A stretch of DNA of 64,000 bases from Lepus europaeus (taxonomy: Eukaryota; Chordata; Mammalia; Lagomorpha; Leporidae). The stretch is from NCBI RefSeq assembly GCF_033115175.1, contig NC_084827.1, positions 150,033,701 to 150,097,700 on the forward strand. Direction: 5' to 3'. The notes beneath the pieces were generated by a model, which saw only the letters and a list, made by a program, of their open reading frames with translations, was not told the origin of the DNA and made no database searches. Position 1 is the first letter of the stretch. Each line of letters opens with the position of its first letter. A program made the translations under genes and the position numbers. Positions 1 through 26,599 of the stretch are shown here, one piece after another.

Positions 1-145
1 AAAACATAAAATAAAAGAACTAAAAATGCAGGAATAGGAAAGATAGAGACTATAGAAGATTATAAAAAAAAAAACTCAAAAGGTAAAACGATTGATAGAA
101 GATAGAAAAAGAGATCCAATATTTGGGGTTAGAATTCTTAATGAA

Positions 146-775
146 GGGAGCAGGCTTTTGGCCTAGCAGTTGAGATGCCTGTCTCTCACACTGCATTGCT
201 TGCGACTAACTGCCCCTTCCTGCCCTTGACTCCAGTTTTCTGCCAATGTAGAATCTGGGAAGGGGCCAGAGCCGTGGTGCAGTAGGTCAATCCTCTGCCT
301 GTGGTGCTGGCATCCCACATGGATGCCGATTCAAGTCCCGGCTGCTCCGCTTCCAATCTAGCTCTCTGCTGTAGCCTGGGAGAGCAGTGGAAGGTGGCCT
401 AAGTGCTTGGGCCCCTGCGCCCACGTGGGAGACCAGGAAGAAGCACCTGGATACTGGCTTCAGATCGGCACAGCTCCAGCCGTTGCAGCCATTTGGGGAG
501 TGAACCAGTGGAAGGGAAACCTTTCTCTGTCTCTCCCTCTCACTATCTGTAACTCTGACTCTCAAATAAATAAATAAATGTTAAAAAAAAAAAAAAAAAG
601 GAACCTGTGAAGAAACAGTGATGGCTCCAGTGATTGGGTTCCTGTCATCCATGTGGCTGACTTTGATGGAATTCCCAGCTCCTGGCCCAACCCTAACTAT
701 TGCAAGCATTTGGGGAAACAACCAGTAGACAGGAGTCCTCTGTCTTTCATATAAATCTAAAACAACTTTTAAAAA
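146..775 (+). mobile_element. Old C SINE split by a younger one
   Basis: Diverged CSINE arms at 146-250 and 613-775 flank the insertion at 263-600. The old copy lacks the full-length consensus tail. Confidence 0.75.
263..600 (+). mobile_element. C SINE, near full length
   Basis: tRNA-like head with B box (GATTCAAGTCC), pyrimidine block, AAATAAATAAAT tail and poly-A. Imperfect 12-base target duplication at 251-262 and 601-612 (gaatctgggaag / gaacctgtgaag). Confidence 0.93.
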
Positions 776-779
776 GATT

Positions 780-1186
780 TATTTAAAAAAAGAAAAAATA
801 AGAAAAAAGAAAAAAAATTTCTTAATGAAGAGAATTAATAGAAAATACGCTGAAATAAGCAACAGAAGAAAACACTCCCTAAGAACACCAAGTATCTACC
901 ACAAGGGACAAGAACTACAGAGAAGAGAAAAACTTTTCATTGAATACTTTTGATCTTTCAGTGAAAATGTTTTTCCTATTCAAAACAAATAAGTTGGACT
1001 GGCTGCTTTGTCCTTTCACACTTCATCATCTTGCATATACCTGGACCTCTAAGTGAAGAACCACACTGGAACTATGAGGAGAAGTTCTCTACAAACACAG
1101 GTGAGTAAGCAAATGCACTGAGGACAGCAAAACAGGAAGGCAGTCTCCTCCTTGATGATATCCTTGGACAACTGCATGATCCTTTA
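780..1186. other. NDUFS1: NDUFS1 intron sequence
   Basis: A-rich start, then AT-rich unique-looking sequence. No exon, RNA or repeat recognised. Confidence 0.5.
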
Positions 1187-1376
1187 GGGCAGGGGTTAGG
1201 GAATCTTTTATCCGCCAAGAGCAATTTGGATACTTATACAGGCCATAAAAAATTATCAACTTAAATTTTTGCCTGTTCTAGATTTACTGAATTGAGTCCC
1301 ACCTGCAGTTGCCTTGGCACAGCCAGACAAAATCGGCCTTATAGGGCCTGTGGGCCAGATGTTCCCCACTCCTGAT
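1187..1376. mobile_element. hAT-like non-autonomous DNA element (MITE)
   Basis: About 190 bases bounded by imperfect inverted termini: CAGGGGTTAGGGAA at the left and TTCCCCACTCCTG at the right. The interior includes GGCCTGTGGGCCAGATG, like hAT-derived elements found across mammals. The family was not identified by eye. Confidence 0.55.
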
Positions 1377-2156
1377 TTACACTAACTCCAGACTGTTTAT
1401 TATATGAAAAACAAAAACCCTTTAGTTTATTAACCTCTCCCACCACACACAGATCCTAAAGAGAACCTTGAATCTTCATGCTGAAAGCATATAATGTCCC
1501 ATAACTAATGGTAGAGAACCACCCTCATGAAGACATACAGTAAAGCTGACTCAACTCCAAGGATAAATCAGATATCAAGGATAAAGAACCTGGGCAGGAA
1601 AGGATGGGGACAGCATAAGGCTGACATTGGGCTTCTGCACCATTACAGGCAATGTCTTTAAAGTTCAGATTCAAAAAAAACAGTGTGACCTTAGAATTTA
1701 ATATCATGACAAGCTGTCTTTTCAGGAATAAAACATTCTTAAGCAAGCAAGAAATTAATTAAATAATAAAGAATACAGAAATTAAAAAAACAAGTATTGG
1801 TAAAATTTCTTTCAACAATATTAACTCTAATGGTAAAGAAAAATTTAATTGAAAATGAAAGTTCAATTCTATCAGGTTTCTTCCATTTCTTTTCAGATAA
1901 ATTCAAGTAAATTTAGTCCTGATAATAAAATAGCATGTATTGTATGATTTCATTTTTGTTTATATATTCCTCTCTATATACATAGACAGAGCATTATAGA
2001 GTTTCATCAATATCTGTTTTAGGATGCTGGGATTCTAGAAACTGCTTTACTCTGTTCCATGTTCTTTTCTGTATTGCCATAATTTTTTTACAATAATCAC
2101 ATAGTGTTGTTACCAAAACAACAAACCTTAAAAATATTTAGAAATCAATAGTATAT
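1377..2156. other. NDUFS1: NDUFS1 intron sequence
   Basis: AT-rich intron. Exon 14 (expected to start VLKEAKKP) was searched for on the minus strand and is not here. Confidence 0.5.
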
Positions 2157-18085
<15,929 letters not shown>

Positions 18086-18177
18086 GTTGCTAAAAATTAA
18101 AGAAAGAATTATATTACTGTCAGAAAACATGTACTTACAAACTTTTGGGCACTGTTTTACAGTTGTAAAGTACTTTA

Positions 18178-18477
18178 GGGGCAGGCATTTACCTAGCAGT
18201 TACACACTGATTAATGGGACTGGGGTTGTGGTGCAGCAGGTTGCTGGTTGGAGTACTGGCTGTTCTGCTTCCAATTCTGCTCTGTGCTAATGTGCCTGGG
18301 AAAGCAGAAGATAATGGCCCAAATACCTGAGCCCGTGCCATCCACATGGGAGACATGAATGGAGTTCCAGATTCCTGGCTTCAGCCTGGCCCAGCCCTAG
18401 TAATTATGGCCATTTGGGGAGTGAACCAGTGGTTGGAAGATCTCTGTCTCTCCCTCTCTCTGTCATTCAAACAAAAT

Positions 18478-18520
<43 letters not shown>

Positions 18521-18745
18521 AGAGAGAGAGGTACCAATTAAGATTCCCACATCCCACATAAGAGTGCATAGATTCAATACTCAGCTCCAGCTCCCGAGTC
18601 TAGCTTCCTACCCATGCATATATAAATTTAGTTCCTGGTTCTCAGCTTTGGCAGGGCATAGCCCTGGCTGTTGTAGGCATTTCAGAAGTGAACAAGCAGA
18701 TGGGAGGTCTTTGTCTCTCAAATAAATAAAAATTAAATAAAACAA
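18178..18745 (+). mobile_element. Old C SINE split by a younger one
   Basis: Head at 18,178-18,215 and the rest at 18,530-18,745, in the same orientation as the insertion. Confidence 0.78.
18216..18529 (+). mobile_element. C SINE with long poly-A
   Basis: Body followed by a poly-A run of over 30 bases (18,484-18,518) and a short (GA)n. The long pure tail suggests a fairly recent insertion. Confidence 0.9.
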
Positions 18746-18967
18746 AGCACCTCACATACATTATGTCAAACTCTGTAGATAAGGCTATTTCATCTCAGAT
18801 ATATTAACTGACTTACACAACGTCAAGAAGCTAAGAAGCAGTTATTGTATAAATTTGGGATACCTAATTCTGTATAAAGGGCGTTTTTGTTGTTTTCCTA
18901 CAATAGAGAAATGATGAAACTTAAAACACTGCTAGATAGTAAAATAAATTGTAAGAGTAACACTTTT

Positions 18968-19277
18968 GGGGCTGGTGCTATGCCATAGCAGTTAAAGCCC
19001 CAGCCTGCACTACAGCATCCCATAGGGCGCCAATTCAAGTCCTGGCTACTCCATTTCCAATCCAGCTCTCTGCTATGGCATGGGAAAACAGCAGAAGATG
19101 GCACAAGTCCTTGGGCCCCAGCACCCACGTGGGGGACCCAGAGGAATCTCTTGGCTCCTGGTTTCAGATTGGCCCAGCTCCAGGCATTGTGGCCATTTGG
19201 GGAGTGAATCAGCAGATGGAAGACCTTTCTTTCTCTTTGTCTCTCTCTATGACTCTGTCTTTCAAATAAAATAAATA
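18968..19277 (+). mobile_element. C SINE
   Basis: GGGGCTGGTGCTATGCCATAG head to TTTCAAATAAAATAAATA. Directly abuts the next copy. Confidence 0.92.
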
Positions 19278-19902
19278 GGGGCCAGCACTGTGGCCAAGCG
19301 GATAAAGCCGCTGCCTGCAGTGCCAGCATCCCATATGGGTCCCTGTTCAAGTCCTGGCTGCTCCACTTCTGATCCAGCTCCCTGCTAATTGCCTGGGAAA
19401 GCAGTGGAAGATGGCCCCAGTGCTTAGGCCCCTGCCACCTATATGGGAAACATGGATGAAGCTCCTGGCTTCAGCCATTTAGGTAGTGAACCAGTGGACA
19501 GAGGATCTCTCTGTCTCTCCCTCCTTTTTTTTTTTTTTTTTTTTTAAAGATTTATTTATTTATTTATGTGAAAGAGCTACACAGAGAGAGAAGGAGAAGC
19601 AGAGAGAGAGAAAGAGAAAGGTCTTCCATCCACTGGTTCATCCCCCAGTTGGCTGCAATAGCCAAAGCTGCACCAATCCAAAGCCAGGAGCCAGGAGCTT
19701 CCTCCTGGTCTCCCATGCGGGTCCAGGGGCCCAAGGACTTGGGCCATCTTCTACTGCCCTCCCGGGCCATAGCAGAGAGCTGGATCAGAAGTGGAGCAGC
19801 TGGAACTTGAACCGGCGCCCCTATGGGATGCTGGTACTGCAGGTGGCGGCTTTACCCACTATGCCACAGCACTGGCCCCTCCAACTCTTTCAAATAAAGA
19901 AT
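19278..19902 (+). mobile_element. C SINE interrupted by a reversed copy
   Basis: Head and body at 19,278-19,524, tail at 19,878-19,902 (CAACTCTTTCAAATAAAG). Confidence 0.85.
19525..19877 (-). mobile_element. C SINE nested in opposite orientation
   Basis: Poly-T, AAAGATTTATTTATTTATT to CACAGCACTGGCCCC. With its host it forms an inverted repeat of roughly 240-base arms. Confidence 0.92.
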
Positions 19903-20163
19903 GAATTCTTTAAAAAACTATTGATGATATAAAGGCAAAACTCAATTTGTTTAATCAGCACTAACAGATTCAAAATCAACAATCAGTATTTCACAATACA
20001 TTTGAAAACCTTTAATACTATCATAAACATACAACATTAAAAGTAGGTGCCCATTTTAGATAGATAGGAAATAAGCAGAAACAGGCTGTTTGTTGAACAT
20101 CCAGAAGCAAATGTAATACTACAGAGCCCACACTTTGATATGTGCTTTTCATGTATTTATCTG
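19903..20163. other. NDUFS1: NDUFS1 intron 1
   Basis: Nothing recognised. Confidence 0.4.
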
Positions 20164-20440
20164 GGGTGGGCATTCAGCCTTGCAGTTAAGATGCCAGTTA
20201 CAACACTCTAGTCCCACACTGGAGTTACTAAGGTTCAATACCTAGTTCTGTCTTCTGAGTCCAACTTCCTGCTAATGCACACCCTGAGAGGTAGCAGCGA
20301 TGCCTCCTGCTGGGTCCCTGGCACCCAGGTGGGAGGCCTAGATTGAGCTTCTTCCTGAAGTCTTCGTTCCCCAGCCCAGTCCCTGCTACCCCGGCCATTT
20401 GGGGAGTGAACCAGCAGATGGAACCTCTCTCTTCCACAAT
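20164..20440 (+). mobile_element. C SINE, old subtype
   Basis: GGGGTGGGCATTCAGCCTTG head. Body ends at GATGGAACCTCTCTC without a clear A-tail. Confidence 0.8.
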
Positions 20441-21135
20441 GTCCCCACAGCCCCAACCTTCTCCCTATTGGCTGTGGCCTCAGACTGACATGTTCTTCCC
20501 TTGGATTTTTCTGGAACCTCCTCATCCTTCCAATCTTGGCTTAAGAGCTTCCTCCCTGTCCCGAGGCTCTCCTACACCAGCCTATCTGAAGTTTCTTGAT
20601 AGCTTCCTAATCGGTCACCCACCTTAGTCTTCTTTATGGACTCATTTCTGACTTAACAGCACAGGTTCAATAACCAGTGAATCTCCAATCTCTGGCCATA
20701 ATTCATAAAGAGATCACTTTCTTGGAAGTGAGAAGTGCAAGTTCTCTGCCACCCTTACCACTCTACTTAACGACAACTCGGTTTAAAAACAAAATTTTGC
20801 ACAAAAAGAAAACCTGTTAACAACTCACGTTGTTTGCTATACTCTGAACTTGTGTGTCTGCAGAGTTGGGTCTGACCCATGACCTTACAGTACATGCATC
20901 AGATCCGATCCCTGAAACTGGCGAGCAACACAGCTGTGTCATTCGCAGTACGACCGTGAGCTACCTTTAAAAGTCCTCCTGCTGTTTCCCCACCAGTGAA
21001 AGGGATAAAAAGTGCTACCCAAGGTCGTCAATGGAACAAAAATAAAAAAAAAAATTAAAAAAGCAAAGATCAGAGGCATGACGGCTGCAAAATCAACGGC
21101 GACTAAGCAATGATGTACAGTCCCAGGTACGATAT
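20441..21135. other. NDUFS1: NDUFS1 intron 1, near promoter
   Basis: Unique sequence with CpG content rising towards the island; no repeat recognised. Confidence 0.4.
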
Positions 21136-21538
21136 GTGGAAATTCGTGGGGAAGTTCTTATCTTAGGCTTTTTAGGTCTTAGTCACCTGACACAGCTCCT
21201 CCCACCGGGGACAAAACGGCCTTCTCCTACGAAGGGAACGATCGGCTTTTGCCTGCAGGGAGAAGCTGGCCCACCGCCTGCATTCGGACCCTCTTCCTCC
21301 CCTCTGCTCCTTCAGGGCAGAGAGCATCACTAACAGCCTTCACCTGCCGGCTGGTGGGGACTCCCGGGCCGGGCAGGAGGGAGGCGGTGCCCAGTCAAGG
21401 ACAAGAGGAGAATGAGTGTCCCGGGCCAGATGAAACAGTCCTCCTGCCAAAAACTAACCCCCTGGCTGAGAAACCTCAGCCCTCCGACCCAAATACGACC
21501 TCACCTTCTCCCCGGAGCTGCCGAGGCTGCGCTGTTAC

Positions 21539-21760
21539 CTGTCCGGACCGCTCCGACCCTCTCAGAAGCCGGGTCGCCTATTCAATATGGCGGCCTCGGC
21601 TAACTCCGTCAATCGGGCCCAGGCGACGGAAACCCAGGAGGGACCAGAAACCCCACATTCGACAATTTCCCGCTTAGCCCCGACAGAGGGCGGGACGGAG
21701 GTCGCAGCCGCCAGAGACGGAACGACTCGGGTCCGCAGTTCCGCCGGAAGTGGCCGGAAA
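21539..21760 (-). promoter_or_regulatory. NDUFS1: NDUFS1 non-coding exon 1 and promoter
   Basis: A strong splice donor (CAG|GTAACAG read on the minus strand) ends at 21,539 inside the CpG island, consistent with a non-coding first exon joined to the exon 2 acceptor at 18,089. Just upstream are a perfect YY1 motif (ATGGCGGC core at about 21,587) and an ETS/GABP core, CCGGAAGTG at 21,744-21,752. Both are typical of nuclear genes for respiratory-chain proteins. The transcription start is not visible, so the upper limit is approximate. Confidence 0.7.
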
Positions 21761-22018
21761 CCCGGAGACCGAGCGCCTTCGGTCATCTCCGGAGCTCCAA
21801 GGGGGCGGTTCCCGCGATCTTCGGGCGTCGTGGAGGTACGAATTTGAGAAATGACTCGTTTTTTAAATTTATTTTGCTATACGACGAAAAGCCCACGGAC
21901 AATTTGTGTGCCACTTAATTCTGAGTCTTCAATTTGTTTACGTAGAGGAAGGAGAAGACTAACGTCCTTTGACCTTTAACCTTCGGCCGGGTGCGGCGGA
22001 GGGAAACGCCTCCGTCTC

Positions 22019-22060
22019 TATATAAGGAGTTTTCCGGCCTACTCGGGCCCTTTTTTTCTC
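22019..22060 (+). promoter_or_regulatory. EEF1B2: EEF1B2 core promoter: TATA box plus 5' TOP initiator
   Basis: TATATAAG at 22,019-22,026 is followed about 24-31 bases on by a C start and a run of pyrimidines (CCCTTTTTTTCTCTCTT from 22,048). This is the terminal oligopyrimidine start that puts translation-machinery mRNAs under mTOR/LARP1 control. It implies a leader of about 80 bases. Confidence 0.8.
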
Positions 22061-22131
22061 TCTTAGAGCCGGGCGCCGTAGCCTGCGCTCTTTTGCCCCG
22101 CTGCCCTCAGCTCCCGGCTACAGCTGACGCC

Positions 22132-24617
22132 ATGGGTTTCGGAGACCTGAAAAGCCCCGCCGGCCTCCAGGTGCTCAACGATTACCTGGCGGACAAGAGC
22201 TACATCGAGGGGTGAGCGGACGGGCCGGGAGCGGCCGGCTGAGGAGCTGCCCGGGCCCGGGCCGGCCGGGGCCACGTGGCCCAGCCTCCAGCGGAGGCCG
22301 GGCCCGGGGCTGAGGTGGAAAGCGCCGCTTTTCCGTCTCCGGCGGCCGGTGGGGCAGGGGGCTGCGAGGGGACAAGGGTACCGCTAGGATCCCCCCTGGT
22401 TTTTCCGCGGCTTTGCCCTGGTAACGGATGCAGGTAGAGCTGTGCTGGGTTTGCAAGGGTCGGAGGTCCGTAAGTGACAGGCATGGCTCAGGAGAAGGGG
22501 AGCTAAAGGACTGAAGAAGCTTGGGTAGCCCGGGGATCCGTGGACGTGTTCCCGCTGGCGGATTTGGCGGATGTGGCGTCTTTTAAAAGGCGTCGGTTTT
22601 GCGTCCTCGGCAGGTATGTGCCGTCCCAGGCGGATGTGGCAGTGTTCGAAGCCGTCTCCGGCCCGCCGCCTGCCGACTTGTGTCATGCCCTACGCTGGTA
22701 TAATCACATCAAGTCCTACGAGAAGGAGAAGGCCAGGTAAAGCAACCTTTGTTTTATGTCTGTTTGGAGAATGAGACCGCTTTGTAAGTTTGATCGGGAT
22801 TTTCACATGTGGGCCCGGCCGCGCCACTTCTGTTAGGCTATTGTAAGCTAAATTGCTTTGTGACCTTAGAAGGCCAGGAGACTGAAGCCCTCCATTGAGA
22901 AGATGGACAACAGCAGTGCAGCACCCCCCACCCCACCCCCGCCCTGTCAGTGTGCTTCGACCCTGCCCTGGGGGGTGGGGGAGGGTGCCTCTGGGGTGAG
23001 AGAGTGGCCCTTCTTCTGAAAGGGCCAGCAAGGGTAGAAGTTTGAGGAAGTGGACTCGAGTTTACTAAGAATGCAACAGCAAACTTAACGAAATCTTGAA
23101 CAGAAATATTCATACTGAAAGAGTAAATCATAGTATCGAATATGTTTCACATGGTACTAATGTTTGCTGGGTGAGGAGTTAAACATAGAGAAGTTAACTT
23201 TACTTGGGAGTCTCAAAAGGGTAACTTGTTAATACAAAAGGGACCTAGTGATTAGTAGTTCTGAAAACACAAATTGTCCTAGGGAGGGGGAGAATGTTAA
23301 ACCAACCTGATAGTGGGTGATTTTTTTCTTTTTCTTTTTTTTTAAAGCCTGCCAGGAATAAAAAAAGCTTTGGGCAAGTATGGCCCTGCGGATGTGGAAG
23401 ACACCACAGGAAGTGGAGCCACAGATAGTAAAGATGACGATGACATTGACCTCTTTGGATCTGATGATGAGGAGGTATGGCATATCATTGTGCATAAACA
23501 CAGGTTGTGGAGCCATAGTGCCTGGACTTGATGCCTGGCTTCTCTACAATCTGCCTTTAAAAAATTCTCAAATAGAAAAAAAAAATGTATAAAAAAAATT
23601 CTCACCAGTTACATGATGACTAAAATCAAATCACCATCTTTCGGCTGAGTTCGTGATGGATTTGCTTTTTTCTGATAAAACTGGGTTTTTGTTGTGTGAT
23701 GACCAACACTGTTAACTTTATACAAAGAAGCAATCAGCTTTGTGAAACATTGATTTTTTTTTTTTTTTTTTTTTTTTACAGGAAAGTGAAGAGGCAAAGA
23801 GGTTAAGGGAAGAACGACTTGCACAGTATGAGTCAAAGAAAGCCAAAAGTAAGCTACTTTATAATTACTGTTTATTTTATTTCGTGATTGGGTAAACTGC
23901 TTGGCCCCAAAGTAATTTCCTCCACATTCCTTGACTACAACGGTACTTTAAAACCTTCCATAGAGGTTATTCCACTTAAAACTTCCACAGCTACTGGTCT
24001 GCAGCTGTTCTTACGGTAGCAGTTGTGGCATTCCACTGTGGGAAAGAAACTGTTACACAATTAAACACCTCTTTCTTAGCAAAACCGAAAGTGGGCATAT
24101 GTGTGACACACATGAGATGTACTCTGATTTGTGTAGACAAGGAGATGGCCCAAATCAACCAATTGGACTAGGGTGAAAAAAAGTTATTGAGTGTTTTAAT
24201 AATGATGATTATTGGCTTTTAGAACCTGCACTTGTTGCCAAGTCTTCCATCTTACTAGATGTGAAACCCTGGGATGACGAAACAGATATGGTAAAATTGG
24301 AGGAGTGTGTCAGAAGCATTCAAGCAGATGGCTTGGTTTGGGGCTCCTGTGAGTTTAATTTTTTCTTTATGAAGCATCATGGAATTTGCATGCAGTTTGA
24401 AGTTTTGCCAACCAACAGGACTTTTCTAATTGAGATTTTTTTTTTTTAATGCTCTTTTTTAGCTAAACTAGTTCCAGTGGGGTATGGAATTAAGAAACTT
24501 CAAATACAGTGTGTAGTTGAAGATGACAAAGTGGGAACAGATATGCTGGAGGAACAGATCACGGCTTTTGAGGACTATGTGCAATCCATGGATGTGGCTG
24601 CTTTCAACAAGATCTAA
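22132..24617 (+). CDS. EEF1B2: EEF1B2, translation elongation factor 1-beta, complete
   Basis: Nucleotide-exchange subunit of eEF1B, which recycles eEF1A-GDP to eEF1A-GTP in the cytosol. Coding exons are 22,132-22,211, 22,614-22,736, 23,348-23,474, 23,782-23,848, 24,223-24,348 and 24,463-24,617. All have GT/AG borders and they total 678 bases, giving 225 aa as in human. In order: an N-terminal GST-C-like domain (residues 1-75) that binds eEF1G, an acidic linker ([15 protein letters not shown], which includes a CK2-type site at the serine), a Lys/Arg-rich helix, and the C-terminal exchange domain ending [11 protein letters not shown]. Few changes from human (for example G for S in the VSSPPP stretch, I for V at PGVKK, V for A at DMAKL). 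Introns host snoRNAs. The start ATG has a good context (GACGCCATGGG). Confidence 0.99.
23605..23684 (+). ncRNA. SNORD51: SNORD51, box C/D snoRNA in EEF1B2 intron 3
   Basis: All parts of a box C/D RNA are visible. The terminal stem is CCAGTT (23,605-23,610) with AACTGG (23,679-23,684). Box C is ATGATGA (23,613-23,619), D' is CTGA (23,645-23,648), C' is GTGATGG (23,653-23,659) and D is CTGA (23,672-23,675). The 14 bases before D' (TCACCATCTTTCGG) are perfectly complementary to the conserved 28S rRNA stretch CCGAAAGATGGTGA. The fifth base from D' pairs with an A, matching the 28S adenosine methylation assigned to SNORD51. Host gene and position agree with human. Confidence 0.93.
23895..24062 (+). 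ncRNA. SNORA41: Candidate H/ACA snoRNA (SNORA41 by synteny) in EEF1B2 intron 4
   Basis: A strong hairpin pairs CCACA-GCTAC with GTAGC-AGT-TGTGG (about 23,975-24,029). A lower stem TTCCAC/GTGGGAA is separated from it by 9-base loops on each side, like a pseudouridylation pocket. An ACA lies near 24,055-24,059. Upstream, AAAGTA/TACTTT (about 23,910-23,952) could be the 5' hairpin. A perfect hinge box ANANNA was not found between them, and the spacing from pocket to ACA is longer than usual, so ends and identity are uncertain. The human EEF1B2 intron location is the main support for the name. Confidence 0.5.
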
Positions 24618-24642
24618 AATCCATCCTGGATTGTTTGACTTA

Positions 24643-24662
24643 AATAAAAGCTTGAAAGATAA
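24643..24662 (+). terminator. EEF1B2: EEF1B2 polyadenylation signal
   Basis: AATAAA at 24,643-24,648, 26 bases after the stop codon. Cleavage is expected near 24,662, so the 3' UTR is very short, as for the human gene. Confidence 0.8.
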
Positions 24663-24944
24663 CGCTTGGCTCTTGAATTCATTGAATGAGAGGGTGGTAT
24701 ACATGTATATATTAACTTTTCATTTTGAGTGAAGGAATTCATTGTGTATGTAATTCATAAATAATAAAATTCTGATTTGGCATTTTCTTGATATTTAGCA
24801 ATTGCAGTACAATCCTGTACCCGTAGTGAGGTGTTCGGCAGCAGTGCAAGATGCTCACGATGTGATTTGCCATAATCCTGCATCTTCATGTTGGGATTAA
24901 CTGGTACCTGAAAAAGTACAGTTAAAATCTCACTTGTAAATATT

Positions 24945-25135
24945 GTGGGGTCAGCTTGGTAATCTTCCACCTGTACCTGCTCCACTTTTGATCCATCTCC
25001 CTGCTGATATGCAGGAAGGCAGTGGATGATGGCCCAAGTCCTTAGGCGTCTACACCGATGTGGAGTCCCACAACCACAGAAGGAAGCCCCATCTCCCTTT
25101 TTAACTTCGTATTTCAAACAAATTTTAAAATGTTA
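24945..25135 (+). mobile_element. C SINE, degraded
   Basis: GGGGTCAGCTTGGTAATCTTC head and the ATGGCCCAAGTCCTTAGG body are present; the middle and tail are partly lost. Confidence 0.7.
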
Positions 25136-26560
25136 AAAGGGCAACATTAGCCCCCTTCCTGGCTGTGGAAAAGCATCTGTTAGGATCCTGCTTGGGTGTG
25201 ACCCAGGTAGGAGAGGCTATGAGTTTGAAGTCCAAGTAAGAGTCACACTGGGGAAGGTTGGCGTGACAGCCTGAGGAGCTAGACAGGTCTCACAAAGCCC
25301 AGGTGAGAGCCCATTGTTCTAGCCATCCTTTCTCCACTTAAAAAGAATAGCAGGTCAGACAAGATTATGCTGAACCTTGGGTTTTATTTGTGGAACTTTC
25401 TGTTCTGTACAAGTTACTGAATTACTGATTAACTCTTTATGATCCTTGGGGTCATAGGCTTTATTTGGGTTTTTTTCCAGGAAGCAAGAGGGGAGGAAGC
25501 AATGATCTCAAGATAAAAACACAATTTTCAGTTATTTTTGTGGTAATTACCAAGATGAATATTTTAAGTTATATGAAAAGGAAAATTCTATGTTTAAATA
25601 AACAAAATGATGTTAGGTGACACAGGATGAACAATGCTATTAGGACACCTTTCAGAGGAGGGAAGGCTTTCCAGAATTATAACCTCTTCTAAACCTTAAC
25701 ATTGCAAATCTAAATTTATGCTTTATATTGATATGATTTGAAGCAGTGTTACATCTTGGCAGGGAAATGATCCAGGTAACTGGCTCCCAGGCTTATTAAG
25801 CTTTGCTTTCTTGTGAAGGCTCCTACTTGGTTGTGGAGGTAGATTTGGAAGTCTGATTGAGCTGAGTGCAGGTAAGACAAGTAGTGGGAAGATGGTACTA
25901 TGTTTAGGCAAGTGATGAGTCATCATAGACAAGTATTAGAAAAACAACCCCATCAACAACTCATTTGGTATATGTGTAACATTTGGCTTTATTTTTTTAC
26001 AGTGATTTCTCACAAGAGTTTGATTTCTTAAAGCCCTAATTTTGTAGATAATGGACTATAGAATAAATGCTTTCTTTTACGTCAGTTTTTTCGTAGAACC
26101 AGTCAGTGCTGTTTTCCTCTCAGTATGGTTGTATGTTGTGACTACCTTGAATGTGGGAAACTATAAAATAGAGAATTTATTTAATCACACACAATAATTG
26201 AATAAAATCATCTCCACCAGGCAATACTTGCTTGCAGTGAATAAGACCAAACCTAAAACCATGGGAGGAATTTTCAGGTTGTCAACATCATGAGGGCCAG
26301 CAGAGGGCAGCACTTGTTTTCTGGAGGACCAGAGAGCCTCAGAACGCTGGAAATAATACAATAAAGAGGGCCCCGATCTAAAGATGTATTTCATTGGTAT
26401 TGCAGTGTCTATAAAAACATAGGAATAGAAGTGGGAATATATCATATGTCATCCCTGCTTTCTGAAATTACAAGAGGGTCAGCCTATCTGGAAGCCAGTG
26501 TGTTTATACTTGTTCTCATAAATCTCAATGCACTTGTGAAGCAGGGGAGGTAGGATCTAA
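25136..26560. other. Intergenic, EEF1B2 to GPR1
   Basis: No gene, RNA or confidently named repeat seen. Short reading frames here are not conserved-looking. Confidence 0.4.
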
Positions 26561-26599
26561 TTTTTTTTATTCCAGGTCCTTTCCTTCTACTTAGAGAAG

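Larger units (their letters stand above)
21190..22420. promoter_or_regulatory. CpG island shared by NDUFS1 (left) and EEF1B2 (right)
   Basis: Dense CpG over about 1.2 kb, with the NDUFS1 exon 1 donor at 21,539 and the EEF1B2 TATA box at 22,019, so the two genes fire in opposite directions from one island. YY1 and ETS motifs lie on the NDUFS1 side; TATA and TOP lie on the EEF1B2 side. Confidence 0.85.

Noticed and set aside
21249-21847. Open frames across the NDUFS1/EEF1B2 CpG island
   Set aside because: Low stop density from GC content. They overlap non-coding exon 1 and promoter motifs.
24200-24212. ATGATGA near 24,203 as box C of another snoRNA
   Set aside because: No D box or terminal stem fits before the exon 5 acceptor.
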